DNA of 64,000 nucleotides from Pseudomonadota bacterium. Lineage in GTDB: Bacteria; Pseudomonadota; Alphaproteobacteria; Rhizobiales; Rhizobiaceae. The notes below the pieces were generated by a model. It did not search any database and had not been told where the DNA came from. It saw only the letters and a program-made list of their open reading frames with translations. Positions 8,541 through 16,331 of the stretch are shown piece after piece (within the stretch, counting starts at the first letter, position 1; every line of letters starts with the position of its first letter). The stretch spans positions 83,541 through 147,540 of the forward strand of contig JAEZXX010000081.1 of assembly GCA_023419535.1 (NCBI GenBank), written 5' to 3'. The position numbers and the translations under genes are program-made.

Positions 8541-9482
8541 ATGGCCAGCAGCCTGCGTCTCGACGATGCCGCGCGCGCGGGCTGGCTCTACTACGTCGCC
8601 GGCAACACGCAGGACGACATCGCCCGCAAGCTCGGCGTCTCGCGTCAGTCCGCCCAGCGGCTCGTCTCGCTCGCCGTGCGCGAGGGACTGGTGAAGGTGC
8701 GCATCGACCACCCGATCGCGGCCTGCCTCGATCTCGGCGCCCGGCTGAAGGAGCGGTTCGACCTCGTCCATGCGGAGGTGGTGCCGAGCGACCCCGAATC
8801 CTCCTCGACGGTGGGCGTCGCCGAGGCTGCGGCGGCCGAACTGGAACGGCTGCTCCTGTCGCCCGAGCCGCTGACGATCGCGATCGGGACGGGGCGGACC
8901 CTGAAGGCGGCCATCGAGAAGCTTCCCTCGATGGACTGTCCGCACCATCAGGTCGTGTCCCTGACCGGCAACATCGCGCCGGACGGCTCTGCCGCCTTCT
9001 TCAACGTCATCTTCACGATGGCCGACAAGGTGAAGTGCCGCTCCTTCCCGATGCCGCTGCCGGTCATCGCCTCGTCTCCGGCCGAGCGCGACCTCCTGCA
9101 CGGCCAGCCGATGATCCGCTCGACCCTCGCTCTTTCGGCGAAGGCGGACGCGGCCTTCGTCGGCATCGGGGAACTGGGGCCGGACGCGCCGCTCTTCGTC
9201 GACGGATTCCTCTCGCGTGCCGAAGTGAACGAACTGGCGGCCGCCGGCGCCGTCGCCGAGATCGTCGGCTGGGCCTTCGACGCCAAAGGGCGCCTCGTGC
9301 CGGGGCTGACGAACGCGCGAGTCGCCAGCGCCCCGATTCCCTCCACGCACGGCAACCGGGTGATCGCGATCGGCAAGGGCGAACGAAAGCTTCCGGGCAT
9401 CGCCGCCGCGCTGGCGGGCCGGCTCGTCAACGGAATCGTGACCGACGAACATGTCGCACGTCGCCTTCTCGGAGACGCCTGA
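8541..9482 (+). CDS. SorC-family sugar-binding transcriptional regulator
   Basis: 313 aa. The N-terminal HTH (about residues 8-55, TQDDIARKLGVSRQSAQRLV) is followed by the SorC/DeoR-like sugar-binding domain, with IAIGTGRTLKAAIEKLP near residue 115 and FVGIGELG near 208. It stands directly before smoEFGK-smoS-mtlK in the same direction. Regulators of this family respond to polyols or sugar phosphates, so it is the likely regulator of the polyol operon, acting at the inverted repeat at 9561-9591. ATG 8541 has only a weak SD (TGGGGTGTG). Confidence 0.9.
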   Translation: MASSLRLDDAARAGWLYYVAGNTQDDIARKLGVSRQSAQRLVSLAVREGLVKVRIDHPIAACLDLGARLKERFDLVHAEVVPSDPESSSTVGVAEAAAAELERLLLSPEPLTIAIGTGRTLKAAIEKLPSMDCPHHQVVSLTGNIAPDGSAAFFNVIFTMADKVKCRSFPMPLPVIASSPAERDLLHGQPMIRSTLALSAKADAAFVGIGELGPDAPLFVDGFLSRAEVNELAAAGAVAEIVGWAFDAKGRLVPGLTNARVASAPIPSTHGNRVIAIGKGERKLPGIAAALAGRLVNGIVTDEHVARRLLGDA

Positions 9483-9560
9483 CGGCGGCCACGCCCTATC
9501 CTGTCCACAACCTCCCGCATCGCAGCGACGATTGTCGGTTGACAGTGAAGCGGAACCGAA

Positions 9561-9591
9561 GAGTAAATGCCCACCATGTTGGCATTTGCTC
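9561..9591. promoter_or_regulatory. Inverted repeat GAGTAAATGCC-N9-GGCATTTGCTC, candidate SorC operator
   Basis: Two 11-nt arms match at 10 of 11 positions around a 9-bp centre, in the 154-bp spacer between the SorC regulator and smoE and about 45 nt before the smoE ATG. A TTGACA at 9539-9544 may be the -35 hexamer of the smo promoter, so the palindrome would cover the -10/+1 region. That the binding protein is the SorC regulator at 8541 is inferred from position. Confidence 0.6.
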
Positions 9592-9636
9592 GCACTGGGC
9601 CGGGCAAGGCTGGAACAGGCGTGGGAGGACGCGGGA

Positions 9637-10962
9637 ATGAGACACCGGATCGCAAAGCTTGCCGGATGCGCGGCACTGACCCTTGGGGCCTTCGCTGGCG
9701 CCGCAGCGGCGCAGACGACGCTCACGATCGGCACGGTGAACAACGGCGACATGATCCGCATGCAGGGTCTGACGGCGGACTTCACGGAACAGCATCCCGA
9801 CATCCAGCTCAACTGGGTGACGCTGGAAGAGAACGTGCTGCGCCAGCGCGTCACGACCGACATCGCCACGCAGGGCGGCCAGTTCGACGTGATGACGATC
9901 GGCACCTACGAGGTTCCGATCTGGGCCGGCAACGAGTGGCTGCTGCCGCTCGACAATCTGGGCGACGACTACGACGCCGACGACATCCTGCCGCCGATCC
10001 GCGAGGCCCTGTCGGCCGACGGCACGCTGTATGCCGCGCCCTTCTACGCCGAGAGCGCCATGACGCTCTACCGCACCGACCTCTTCGAGGCCGCCGGCAT
10101 CGAGATGCCCGAGAACCCGACCTGGGATTTCATCGCCGAGAGCGCCCGCACGATCCACGAGCAGAACCCCGAGGTCTACGGCATCTGCCTGCGCGGTCTC
10201 GCCGGCTGGGGCGAGAACATGGCCTTCCTCGGCTCCATGGCGCGCTCCTACGGCGCCAACTATTTCGACGCGTCCTGGCAGCCGCAGTTCGAGAGCGAGG
10301 GCTGGCGCAACGCGGTCAACCTCTATGTCGAGCTGATGACGGAAGTCGGGCCTCCGGGGGCCTCGTCCAACGGCTTCAACCAGAACCTGACGCTCTTCAA
10401 CCAGGGCCGCTGCGCCATGTGGATGGACGCGACCGTCGCGGCCTCCTTCGTGACCAACCCCGAGGAGAGCCAGGTCGCCGAGAACGTCGGCTTCGCCCAG
10501 TTCCCCTGCGGCGTCGAGAACTGCCCGAACAACGGCGCCAACTGGCTCTGGGCGTGGTCGCTCGCGATCCCGGCCGGCTCGCAGAACGCGGAAGCCGCGC
10601 AGACCTTCATCTCCTGGGCGACCTCCAAGGCCTATCTGGAGCTCGTGGCCGAGAACGAGGGCTGGGCGAACGTGCCTCCCGGCACCCGCACCTCGCTCTA
10701 CGAGAACCAGACCTATCTCGACGAGGCGCCCTTCGCCGCGGCCACGCTGACCGCGATCGACAACGCCGACCCCGCGATCACCGACGACAAGCCCTATGTC
10801 GGGCTGCAGTTCGCCGCGATCCCGGAGTTCCAGGGTCTCGGGACCGTCGTCGGCCAGCAGATGTCGGCCGCCGTCTCCGGCTCCATGCCGGTCGACCAGG
10901 CGCTCGCGGCGGCTCAGCAGGCAGCGGTGCGCGAGATGACCCGCGCCGGCTACATCCAGTAG
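9637..10962 (+). CDS. smoE: Sorbitol/mannitol ABC transporter substrate-binding protein
   Basis: 441 aa periplasmic binding protein of the MalE/SmoE (cluster B) class. Signal peptide of about 24 residues ending AAAAQ. Mature protein begins TTLTIGTVNNGDM and contains FDVMTIGTYEVPIWA and the Cys pairs of FPCGVENCPNN. SD GGGAGGACGCGGGA precedes ATG 9637. Ligand assignment to polyols rests on the company it keeps: two permeases, SmoK ATPase, sorbitol dehydrogenase and mannitol 2-dehydrogenase in the same order as the known Rhodobacter/rhizobial smo operon. Separated from smoF by 260 bp that holds a strong hairpin and a palindromic repeat. Confidence 0.88.
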   Translation: MRHRIAKLAGCAALTLGAFAGAAAAQTTLTIGTVNNGDMIRMQGLTADFTEQHPDIQLNWVTLEENVLRQRVTTDIATQGGQFDVMTIGTYEVPIWAGNEWLLPLDNLGDDYDADDILPPIREALSADGTLYAAPFYAESAMTLYRTDLFEAAGIEMPENPTWDFIAESARTIHEQNPEVYGICLRGLAGWGENMAFLGSMARSYGANYFDASWQPQFESEGWRNAVNLYVELMTEVGPPGASSNGFNQNLTLFNQGRCAMWMDATVAASFVTNPEESQVAENVGFAQFPCGVENCPNNGANWLWAWSLAIPAGSQNAEAAQTFISWATSKAYLELVAENEGWANVPPGTRTSLYENQTYLDEAPFAAATLTAIDNADPAITDDKPYVGLQFAAIPEFQGLGTVVGQQMSAAVSGSMPVDQALAAAQQAAVREMTRAGYIQ

Positions 10963-10975
10963 CGCACGAAAAGGC

Positions 10976-10997
10976 GCCGCGCCGATAAAGGCGCGGC
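10976..10997 (+). promoter_or_regulatory. Stem-loop just after smoE
   Basis: GCCGCGCC-GATAAA-GGCGCGGC, a perfect 8-bp stem with a 6-nt loop, 13 nt past the smoE stop and inside the operon. Hairpins here usually stabilise the abundant binding-protein message and partly terminate before the permease genes. Confidence 0.6.
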
Positions 10998-11011
10998 AGT
11001 CCAGTCGCCTT

Positions 11012-11160
11012 CTTCTCCCCTGCGGGGAGAAGGTCCCGGCTGGCCGATGTGGGGCGGCGCGAAGCGCCGTCGCCTTCAGGCAAACGCTCTCTGAACGACG
11101 CTCGGCTTCGCCGACCCCTCATCCGGCGCTTCGCGCCACCTTCTCCCCGTCGGGGAGAAG
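11012..11160. repeat. Rhizobial intergenic palindromic element (REP/RIME-like)
   Basis: The palindromes at 11012-11032 (CTTCTCCCC-TGC-GGGGAGAAG) and 11140-11160 (CTTCTCCCC-GTC-GGGGAGAAG) bound a GC-rich mosaic. Inside are a hairpin GGCGCTTCGCGCC (11125-11137) after CCCCTCATCC and a related GGCGCGAAGCGCC. The wording of the boundary palindromes and of CCCTCATCCGGCGCTTCGCGCC is that of dispersed rhizobial RIME-type elements. It lies between smoE and smoF and contains no gene. Confidence 0.7.
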
Positions 11161-11222
11161 AATGGCGGCCTCTTCGGCATTGCTCGCTGCCTCGGCTCCT
11201 CCTCCATTTCCGGATGCGTCTT

Positions 11223-12095
11223 ATGGCCACCACCCAGACCAAATCGGCCGCGCGCCTGATGATGGCGCCCTCGGTGATCGCGCTCCTGATCTGGATGATC
11301 GTGCCGCTGTCCCTGACGCTCTACTTCTCGACGCTGAACTACAACCTCTTCAATCCCGGCCAGACGCCCTTCATCGGGCTGACGAACTACCAGTTCTTCC
11401 TGTCCGACCCCGCCTTCTTCACCGCCCTGCGCAACACGCTGACGCTGGTCGTCGGCGTCCTGTGCATCACCGTCTTCGGCGGCATCCTCCTGGCGCTCCT
11501 GCTCGATCAGGCCTTCTACGGCGTCAACATCGTGCGCCTGCTGGTCATCGCCCCCTTCTTCGTCATGCCGACGGTCGCCGCGCTCGTCTGGTCGAACCTG
11601 ATGATGAACCCGGTCTACGGGGTGCTCGGGCAGCTCTTCAACGCGGTCGGCATCGGGGCGATCGACTGGTTCGCGCAATATCCTCTGACGGCCGTCATCA
11701 TCATCGTCGCCTGGCAGTGGCTGCCCTTCTCGACGCTGATCCTCCTCACCGCGCTGCAGTCCCTGTCGGAGGACCAGAAGGAGGCGGCCGAGATGGACGG
11801 GGCCGGCGCGCTGTCGATCTTCTGGTACATCACGCTGCCGCACATGGCGCGCGCGATCACCGTCGTGATCCTCATCCAGACGATCTTCCTGCTCTCGATC
11901 TTCGCCGAGATCTACGTGACCACCTCCGGCGGCCCGGGCCTGCAGACGACGAACCTGCCCTTCCTCGTCTATTCCCAGGCGCTCCTCCAGTTCGACGTCG
12001 GCGGCGCTTCGGCCGGTGGCATCGTGGCGGTCATCCTCGCCAACATCGTCGCCTTCTTCCTCATCCGCCTCATCGGCAAGAATCTGGACGCGTAA
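11223..12095 (+). CDS. smoF: Polyol ABC transporter permease 1
   Basis: 290 aa MalF-class permease with six helices. The EAA loop is EAAEMDGAGALSIFWYITLPHM near residue 190. It begins MATTQTKSAARLMMAPSV, the usual start for SmoF-type proteins; an in-frame ATG at 11214 would add three residues, and neither has a strong SD. It lies just after the palindromic repeat and 14 bp before smoG. Confidence 0.87.
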   Translation: MATTQTKSAARLMMAPSVIALLIWMIVPLSLTLYFSTLNYNLFNPGQTPFIGLTNYQFFLSDPAFFTALRNTLTLVVGVLCITVFGGILLALLLDQAFYGVNIVRLLVIAPFFVMPTVAALVWSNLMMNPVYGVLGQLFNAVGIGAIDWFAQYPLTAVIIIVAWQWLPFSTLILLTALQSLSEDQKEAAEMDGAGALSIFWYITLPHMARAITVVILIQTIFLLSIFAEIYVTTSGGPGLQTTNLPFLVYSQALLQFDVGGASAGGIVAVILANIVAFFLIRLIGKNLDA

Positions 12096-12109
12096 GGGAG
12101 GCGATCGAC

Positions 12110-12940
12110 ATGGCCCGTGCAGTCTCCACCCGTCGCAAGATCGGCTTCACCATCCTCGGCTGGACGGTCGGCTTCCTGATCTTCTTCCCGATCCTGTGGA
12201 CCGTCCTCACCTCGTTCAAGCCGGAGCTCCAGGCGATCGCGATCCCCGCGCGTGTCCTGAACTTCGACTGGACGCTGGAGAACTACGTCACCATCCAGGA
12301 GCGCTCGAACTATTTCCGCTTCGCGATGAACTCGGTGATCCTGGCGCTCGGCTCCACCGCGCTCGGGCTCCTCTTCGCCGTGCCCGCCGCCTGGGCGATG
12401 GCGTTCAACCCGACCAAGCGCACGAAGGACGTCCTCCTCTGGATGCTGTCGACGAAGATGCTGCCGGCCGTCGGCGTCCTCGTGCCGATCTACCTGATCT
12501 TCCGCGACATCGGCCTGCTCGACTCGCGCATCGGCCTCGTCATCGTCCTGTTCCTGATCAACCTGCCGATCCAGGTCTGGATGCTCTACACCTACTTCCG
12601 CGAGATCCCGGGCGAGATCCTGGAGGCGGCCCGCATGGACGGGGCGACGCTCGCCAAGGAGATCACGCAGGTGCTGGCGCCGATGGCCGTCCCCGGCATC
12701 GCCTCCACCGTGCTGCTCTCCATCATCCTCGCCTGGAACGAGGCGTTCTGGACGCTGAACCTGACCACCACGAACGCGGCGCCGCTGACCGCCTTCATCG
12801 CGTCCTTCTCGAGCCCGCAGGGCAATTTCTTCGCCAAGCTTTCGGCGGCGTCCACCATGGCGATCGCCCCCATCCTCATCATCGGCTGGTTCTCCCAGAA
12901 GCAGCTCGTGCGCGGCCTGACCTTCGGCGCCGTCAAGTAA
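12110..12940 (+). CDS. smoG: Polyol ABC transporter permease 2
   Basis: 276 aa MalG-class permease, six helices. The EAA loop reads EILEAARMDGATLAKEITQVL near residue 165, and the final FSQKQLVRGLTFGAVK is the standard C-terminus of sugar MalG-type permeases. SD AAGGGAGG precedes ATG 12110. It forms the membrane channel with SmoF. Confidence 0.88.
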   Translation: MARAVSTRRKIGFTILGWTVGFLIFFPILWTVLTSFKPELQAIAIPARVLNFDWTLENYVTIQERSNYFRFAMNSVILALGSTALGLLFAVPAAWAMAFNPTKRTKDVLLWMLSTKMLPAVGVLVPIYLIFRDIGLLDSRIGLVIVLFLINLPIQVWMLYTYFREIPGEILEAARMDGATLAKEITQVLAPMAVPGIASTVLLSIILAWNEAFWTLNLTTTNAAPLTAFIASFSSPQGNFFAKLSAASTMAIAPILIIGWFSQKQLVRGLTFGAVK

Positions 12941-12952
12941 GGGAGACGATCC

Positions 12953-13954
12953 ATGGCATCGATCACGCTTTCCAACGTCTCCAAGCGCTTCGGCGACGTC
13001 GTCATCATCCCGGGCCTGGACCTGGAGATTGCCGACGGCGAGTTCGTCGTCTTCGTCGGGCCGTCGGGCTGCGGCAAGTCCACGCTGCTGCGCCTCATCG
13101 CGGGGCTGGAGGACGTTTCGGGCGGCGAGATCCGCATCGACGGCAAGCCCGTCACCGACGTCTCGCCGGCCAAGCGCGAACTGGCGATGGTGTTCCAGTC
13201 CTACGCGCTCTACCCGCATATGAGCGTGCGGGCGAACATCGGCTTCCCGCTGAAGATGGCTGGACAGTCCAAGGACGAGATCGCGCGCAAGGTCGAACAG
13301 GCGGCGGCGACGCTCAATCTCACCGACTATCTCGACCGGCGCCCGCGCGAGCTCTCCGGCGGCCAGCGCCAGCGCGTCGCCATCGGCCGGGCGATCGTGC
13401 GAGCGCCCAAGGGCTTCCTGTTCGACGAGCCCCTGTCGAACCTCGACGCGGCGCTGCGCGTGAACATGCGGCTGGAGCTGTCCGAACTGCACCAGCAGCT
13501 GAAGACGACGATGATCTACGTCACCCACGACCAGGTCGAGGCGATGACCATGGCCGACAAGATCGTGGTCCTGAACAAGGGCCGCGTCGAGCAGGTCGGC
13601 TCGCCGCTCGACCTCTACTCCAAGCCCGACAACCTCTTCGTCGCCGGCTTCATCGGCTCGCCGAAGATGAACCTCGTTCGCGGCGACTATGCTTCGCGCT
13701 TCGGCGCCGCGACCGTCGGCATCCGGCCCGAGCATCTGGCGATCTCCAGCGGGGAAGGCGCGCTGACGGGCACGGCCGGCGTTTCGGAGCATCTGGGCTC
13801 CGACACCTTCGTCCACGTCCGGCTCGACAACGGCGAGCAGATCACGGCGCGCTCGCCCGGCGACTACCGCGTCAGCCACGGCGACCGGGTGGCGCTGACG
13901 CCGGAGGAAAGCCGCCTCCACCGCTTCGACGACAAGGGGATGGCGATCCGATGA
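12953..13954 (+). CDS. smoK: Polyol ABC transporter ATP-binding protein
   Basis: 333 aa MalK/UgpC-type ATPase. Walker A GPSGCGKST at about residues 36-44, Q-loop FQSYALYPHM, signature LSGGQRQRV, Walker B FLFDEPLSNLDA, switch His in VTHDQVEAM, then a TOBE-type regulatory domain with VGIRPEHL near residue 255. The stop overlaps the smoS start (ATGA). Confidence 0.92.
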   Translation: MASITLSNVSKRFGDVVIIPGLDLEIADGEFVVFVGPSGCGKSTLLRLIAGLEDVSGGEIRIDGKPVTDVSPAKRELAMVFQSYALYPHMSVRANIGFPLKMAGQSKDEIARKVEQAAATLNLTDYLDRRPRELSGGQRQRVAIGRAIVRAPKGFLFDEPLSNLDAALRVNMRLELSELHQQLKTTMIYVTHDQVEAMTMADKIVVLNKGRVEQVGSPLDLYSKPDNLFVAGFIGSPKMNLVRGDYASRFGAATVGIRPEHLAISSGEGALTGTAGVSEHLGSDTFVHVRLDNGEQITARSPGDYRVSHGDRVALTPEESRLHRFDDKGMAIR

Positions 13955-14721
13955 AGCGGCTGCAGGGCAAGCGCGCCGTCATCACGGGCGCGGCGCGCGG
14001 CATCGGCCTCGCCTTCGCGAAGGCCTATGCCGGCGAGGGGGCGAGCGTCGTCCTCCTCGACATCGACGGCGAGGCGGCGGCGCGCGCCGCGGCCGAGATC
14101 GGCCCGGCCGCGACGAGCCGCCGGCTCGACGTGACGAGGCCGGACGAGATCGACGTCGTGGTCGGCGAACTGGCCGCCGAAGGCCCGATCGACATCCTGA
14201 TCAACAACGCCGCGCTTTTCGACATGGCGCCGGTGAACGAGGTCGAGGAGGCGTCCTACGAGCGGCTCTTTTCCGTCAACGTGAAGGGACCGCTCTTCAT
14301 GATGCGGGCCGTCTCCCGCGCCATGATCGAGGCGGGGCGCGGGGGCCGGATCATCAACATGGCGAGCCAGGCCGGGCGCCGCGGCGAGGCGCTGGTCACC
14401 GTCTACTGCGCCACCAAGGCGGCGGTGATCTCGCTGACGCAGTCGGCCGGGCTGGCGCTGATCCAGCACGGCATCAACGTCAACGCCATCGCGCCCGGCG
14501 TCGTCGACGGCGAACATTGGGACCACGTCGATTCCCTCTTCGCCCGGTACGAGAACCGGCCGCTCGGCGAGAAGAAGCGTCTGGTCGCCGCCGAGGTCCC
14601 GTTCGGCCGGATGGGAACGGCGGAGGACCTCGTCGGCATGGCGATCTTCCTCGCTTCCGAGGAGAGCCACTACGTCGTCGCCCAGACCTACAACGTCGAC
14701 GGCGGCAACTGGATGAGCTGA
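13951..14721 (+). CDS. smoS: Sorbitol (L-iditol 2-) dehydrogenase, SDR family
   Basis: 256 aa, the same length as the characterised Rhodobacter SmoS polyol dehydrogenase. NAD motif TGAARGIG at 12-19, NNAA at 85-88, catalytic Ser139, Tyr152 and Lys156 (YCATK). The segment VDGEHWDHVDSLFARYE after the active site is typical of this subgroup. It should oxidise D-glucitol to D-fructose with NAD+. It is coupled to smoK by a 4-nt overlap and followed by mtlK after 56 bp. Confidence 0.88.
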   Translation: MKRLQGKRAVITGAARGIGLAFAKAYAGEGASVVLLDIDGEAAARAAAEIGPAATSRRLDVTRPDEIDVVVGELAAEGPIDILINNAALFDMAPVNEVEEASYERLFSVNVKGPLFMMRAVSRAMIEAGRGGRIINMASQAGRRGEALVTVYCATKAAVISLTQSAGLALIQHGINVNAIAPGVVDGEHWDHVDSLFARYENRPLGEKKRLVAAEVPFGRMGTAEDLVGMAIFLASEESHYVVAQTYNVDGGNWMS

Positions 14722-14777
14722 CGGGCCGTCCGCGCCGTCCCTTCCACCTTCCGACATCCCGCCCGCAGGAGCGCCCG

Positions 14778-16244
14778 ATGAGCGTCACCCTTTCCGAGAA
14801 GACCCTGCTGCAGATCGCGGGCGAGGTGGCCGTGCCGTCCTACGACCGCGCCGCGCTGAAGGGCGGCATCCTGCATTTCGGCGTCGGCAACTTCCACCGG
14901 GCCCACCAGGCGGTCTATCTCGACGACCTCTTCGCCCTGGGGGAGGGGCACGACTACGCCATCGTCGGCGCGGGCATCCTGCCCGCCGAGGCCGCGGCGC
15001 GAGAGAAGCTCCTCGCGCAGGACCTTCTGACGACGGTCGTGGAGCAGGAGAAGGACCACGTCGCCGCCCGCGTCACCGGCGCGATGGTCGATTATCTGCC
15101 GATCGGCGACGCGGGCGCCATCGTGCAGCGCCTCGCCGATCCGGCGATCCGCATCGTCTCGCTGACCATCACCGAGGGCGGCTACTTCATCGATTCCGAC
15201 GGACGCTTCGATCCCTCCCATCCGGCCATCGCCGCCGACGGGGCCAACCCCGACGCGCCGAAGACCGTGTTCGGCCTCATCGTGGCGGGCCTGAAGGCGC
15301 GGCGCGCGGCCGGCGAGGCGCCCTTCACCGTCATGTGCTGCGACAACATCCCGCACAACGGCGCCGTGACGCGCGCGGCCGTCGCCGGCACGGCCGAACT
15401 CTCCGATCCCGAACTCGCCCGCTGGATCGACGAGAGCGTCGCGTTCCCCAACTCGATGGTGGACCGCATCACGCCGGCCACCAGCGCCCGGGAGATCGAG
15501 CATCTGCGCGAGGCCTTCGGCATCGAGGACCGCTGGCCGGTCTATTGCGAGGCCTTCCGCCAGTGGGTGCTGGAGGACCGCTTCCCCGCTGGGCGCCCCG
15601 CGCTGGAAAAGGTCGGCGTGACCTTCGTCGAAGACGTCGCGCCCTACGAGCTGATGAAGATCCGCATCCTCAACGGGGGTCATGCGGCGATCGCCTATCC
15701 CGCGATCCTCCTCGACATCCACTTCGTCCACGAGGCGATGGAGCATCCGCTGATCCGGGCCTTCCTGGAGAAGCTGACGAAGGACGAGATCATTCCCGTC
15801 GTGCCGCCGGTGCCGGACACCTCGCTGGAGGACTATCGCCAGCTGATCGATCGCCGCTTCTCCAATCCGAAGATCGGCGACACGGTGGCGCGGCTCGCGC
15901 TCGACGGCTCCAACCGCCAGCCGAAGTTCATCGTGCCGACCATCCGCGACCGGCTGCGCGAGGGGGGCACGGTGGACGGGCTGGCGCTCGTCTCCGCGCT
16001 CTGGGCGCGCGCGCTCGGGGGGGCGTCGGAATCGGGACGCGAGATGCCGCTGGTCGACCCCAATCTGGAGCGCCTCCGCCCGGTCGCGCAGCAGGCGCGG
16101 ACCGACCCCTCGGCCTGGCTCTCGCTGCGCGAGATCTACGGAGAGACGGGCGACGACCGGCGTTTCGCGGACGCCTTCGCCCGTCAGCTCGCCTCGCTCT
16201 ACGAGCGCGGGGTGGAGGAGACCCTGGCCGCCTATATCGGGTGA
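14778..16244 (+). CDS. mtlK: Mannitol 2-dehydrogenase (long-chain polyol dehydrogenase)
   Basis: 488 aa of the mannitol dehydrogenase family. N-terminal Rossmann segment ILHFGVGNFHRAHQAVYLDD (about residues 31-50); the catalytic-lysine signature region is KIRILNGGHAAIAY near 295-308. It should oxidise D-mannitol to D-fructose using NAD+. SD GCAGGAG precedes ATG 14778. Together with smoS it turns both hexitols taken up by SmoEFGK into fructose. A fructokinase is not in the operon; the kinase that follows is of another family. Confidence 0.9.
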   Translation: MSVTLSEKTLLQIAGEVAVPSYDRAALKGGILHFGVGNFHRAHQAVYLDDLFALGEGHDYAIVGAGILPAEAAAREKLLAQDLLTTVVEQEKDHVAARVTGAMVDYLPIGDAGAIVQRLADPAIRIVSLTITEGGYFIDSDGRFDPSHPAIAADGANPDAPKTVFGLIVAGLKARRAAGEAPFTVMCCDNIPHNGAVTRAAVAGTAELSDPELARWIDESVAFPNSMVDRITPATSAREIEHLREAFGIEDRWPVYCEAFRQWVLEDRFPAGRPALEKVGVTFVEDVAPYELMKIRILNGGHAAIAYPAILLDIHFVHEAMEHPLIRAFLEKLTKDEIIPVVPPVPDTSLEDYRQLIDRRFSNPKIGDTVARLALDGSNRQPKFIVPTIRDRLREGGTVDGLALVSALWARALGGASESGREMPLVDPNLERLRPVAQQARTDPSAWLSLREIYGETGDDRRFADAFARQLASLYERGVEETLAAYIG

Positions 16245-16331
16245 TCTGCCGGCGCGGCGGGCGCCCGCGCCTTCCCCGTCCCGCCGCGATGGTCTAATTC
16301 CCCGTCAGGCGTTGAGCGCGGGGGCGGACCC

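Noticed and set aside
10976..10997. Stem-loop after smoE as the operon's terminator
   Set aside because: There is no T-run and the matching permease, ATPase and dehydrogenase genes follow in order, so full termination is unlikely; annotated as a processing or attenuation element instead.
11969..13921. Long antisense frames over the smo permeases and ATPase, and similar ones over paaZ, the oxidoreductase and the liv genes
   Set aside because: Their compositions (Arg, Asp, Gly, His rich) are typical of reverse-strand reading of GC-rich genes, and the plus- or minus-strand partners carry full family motifs.
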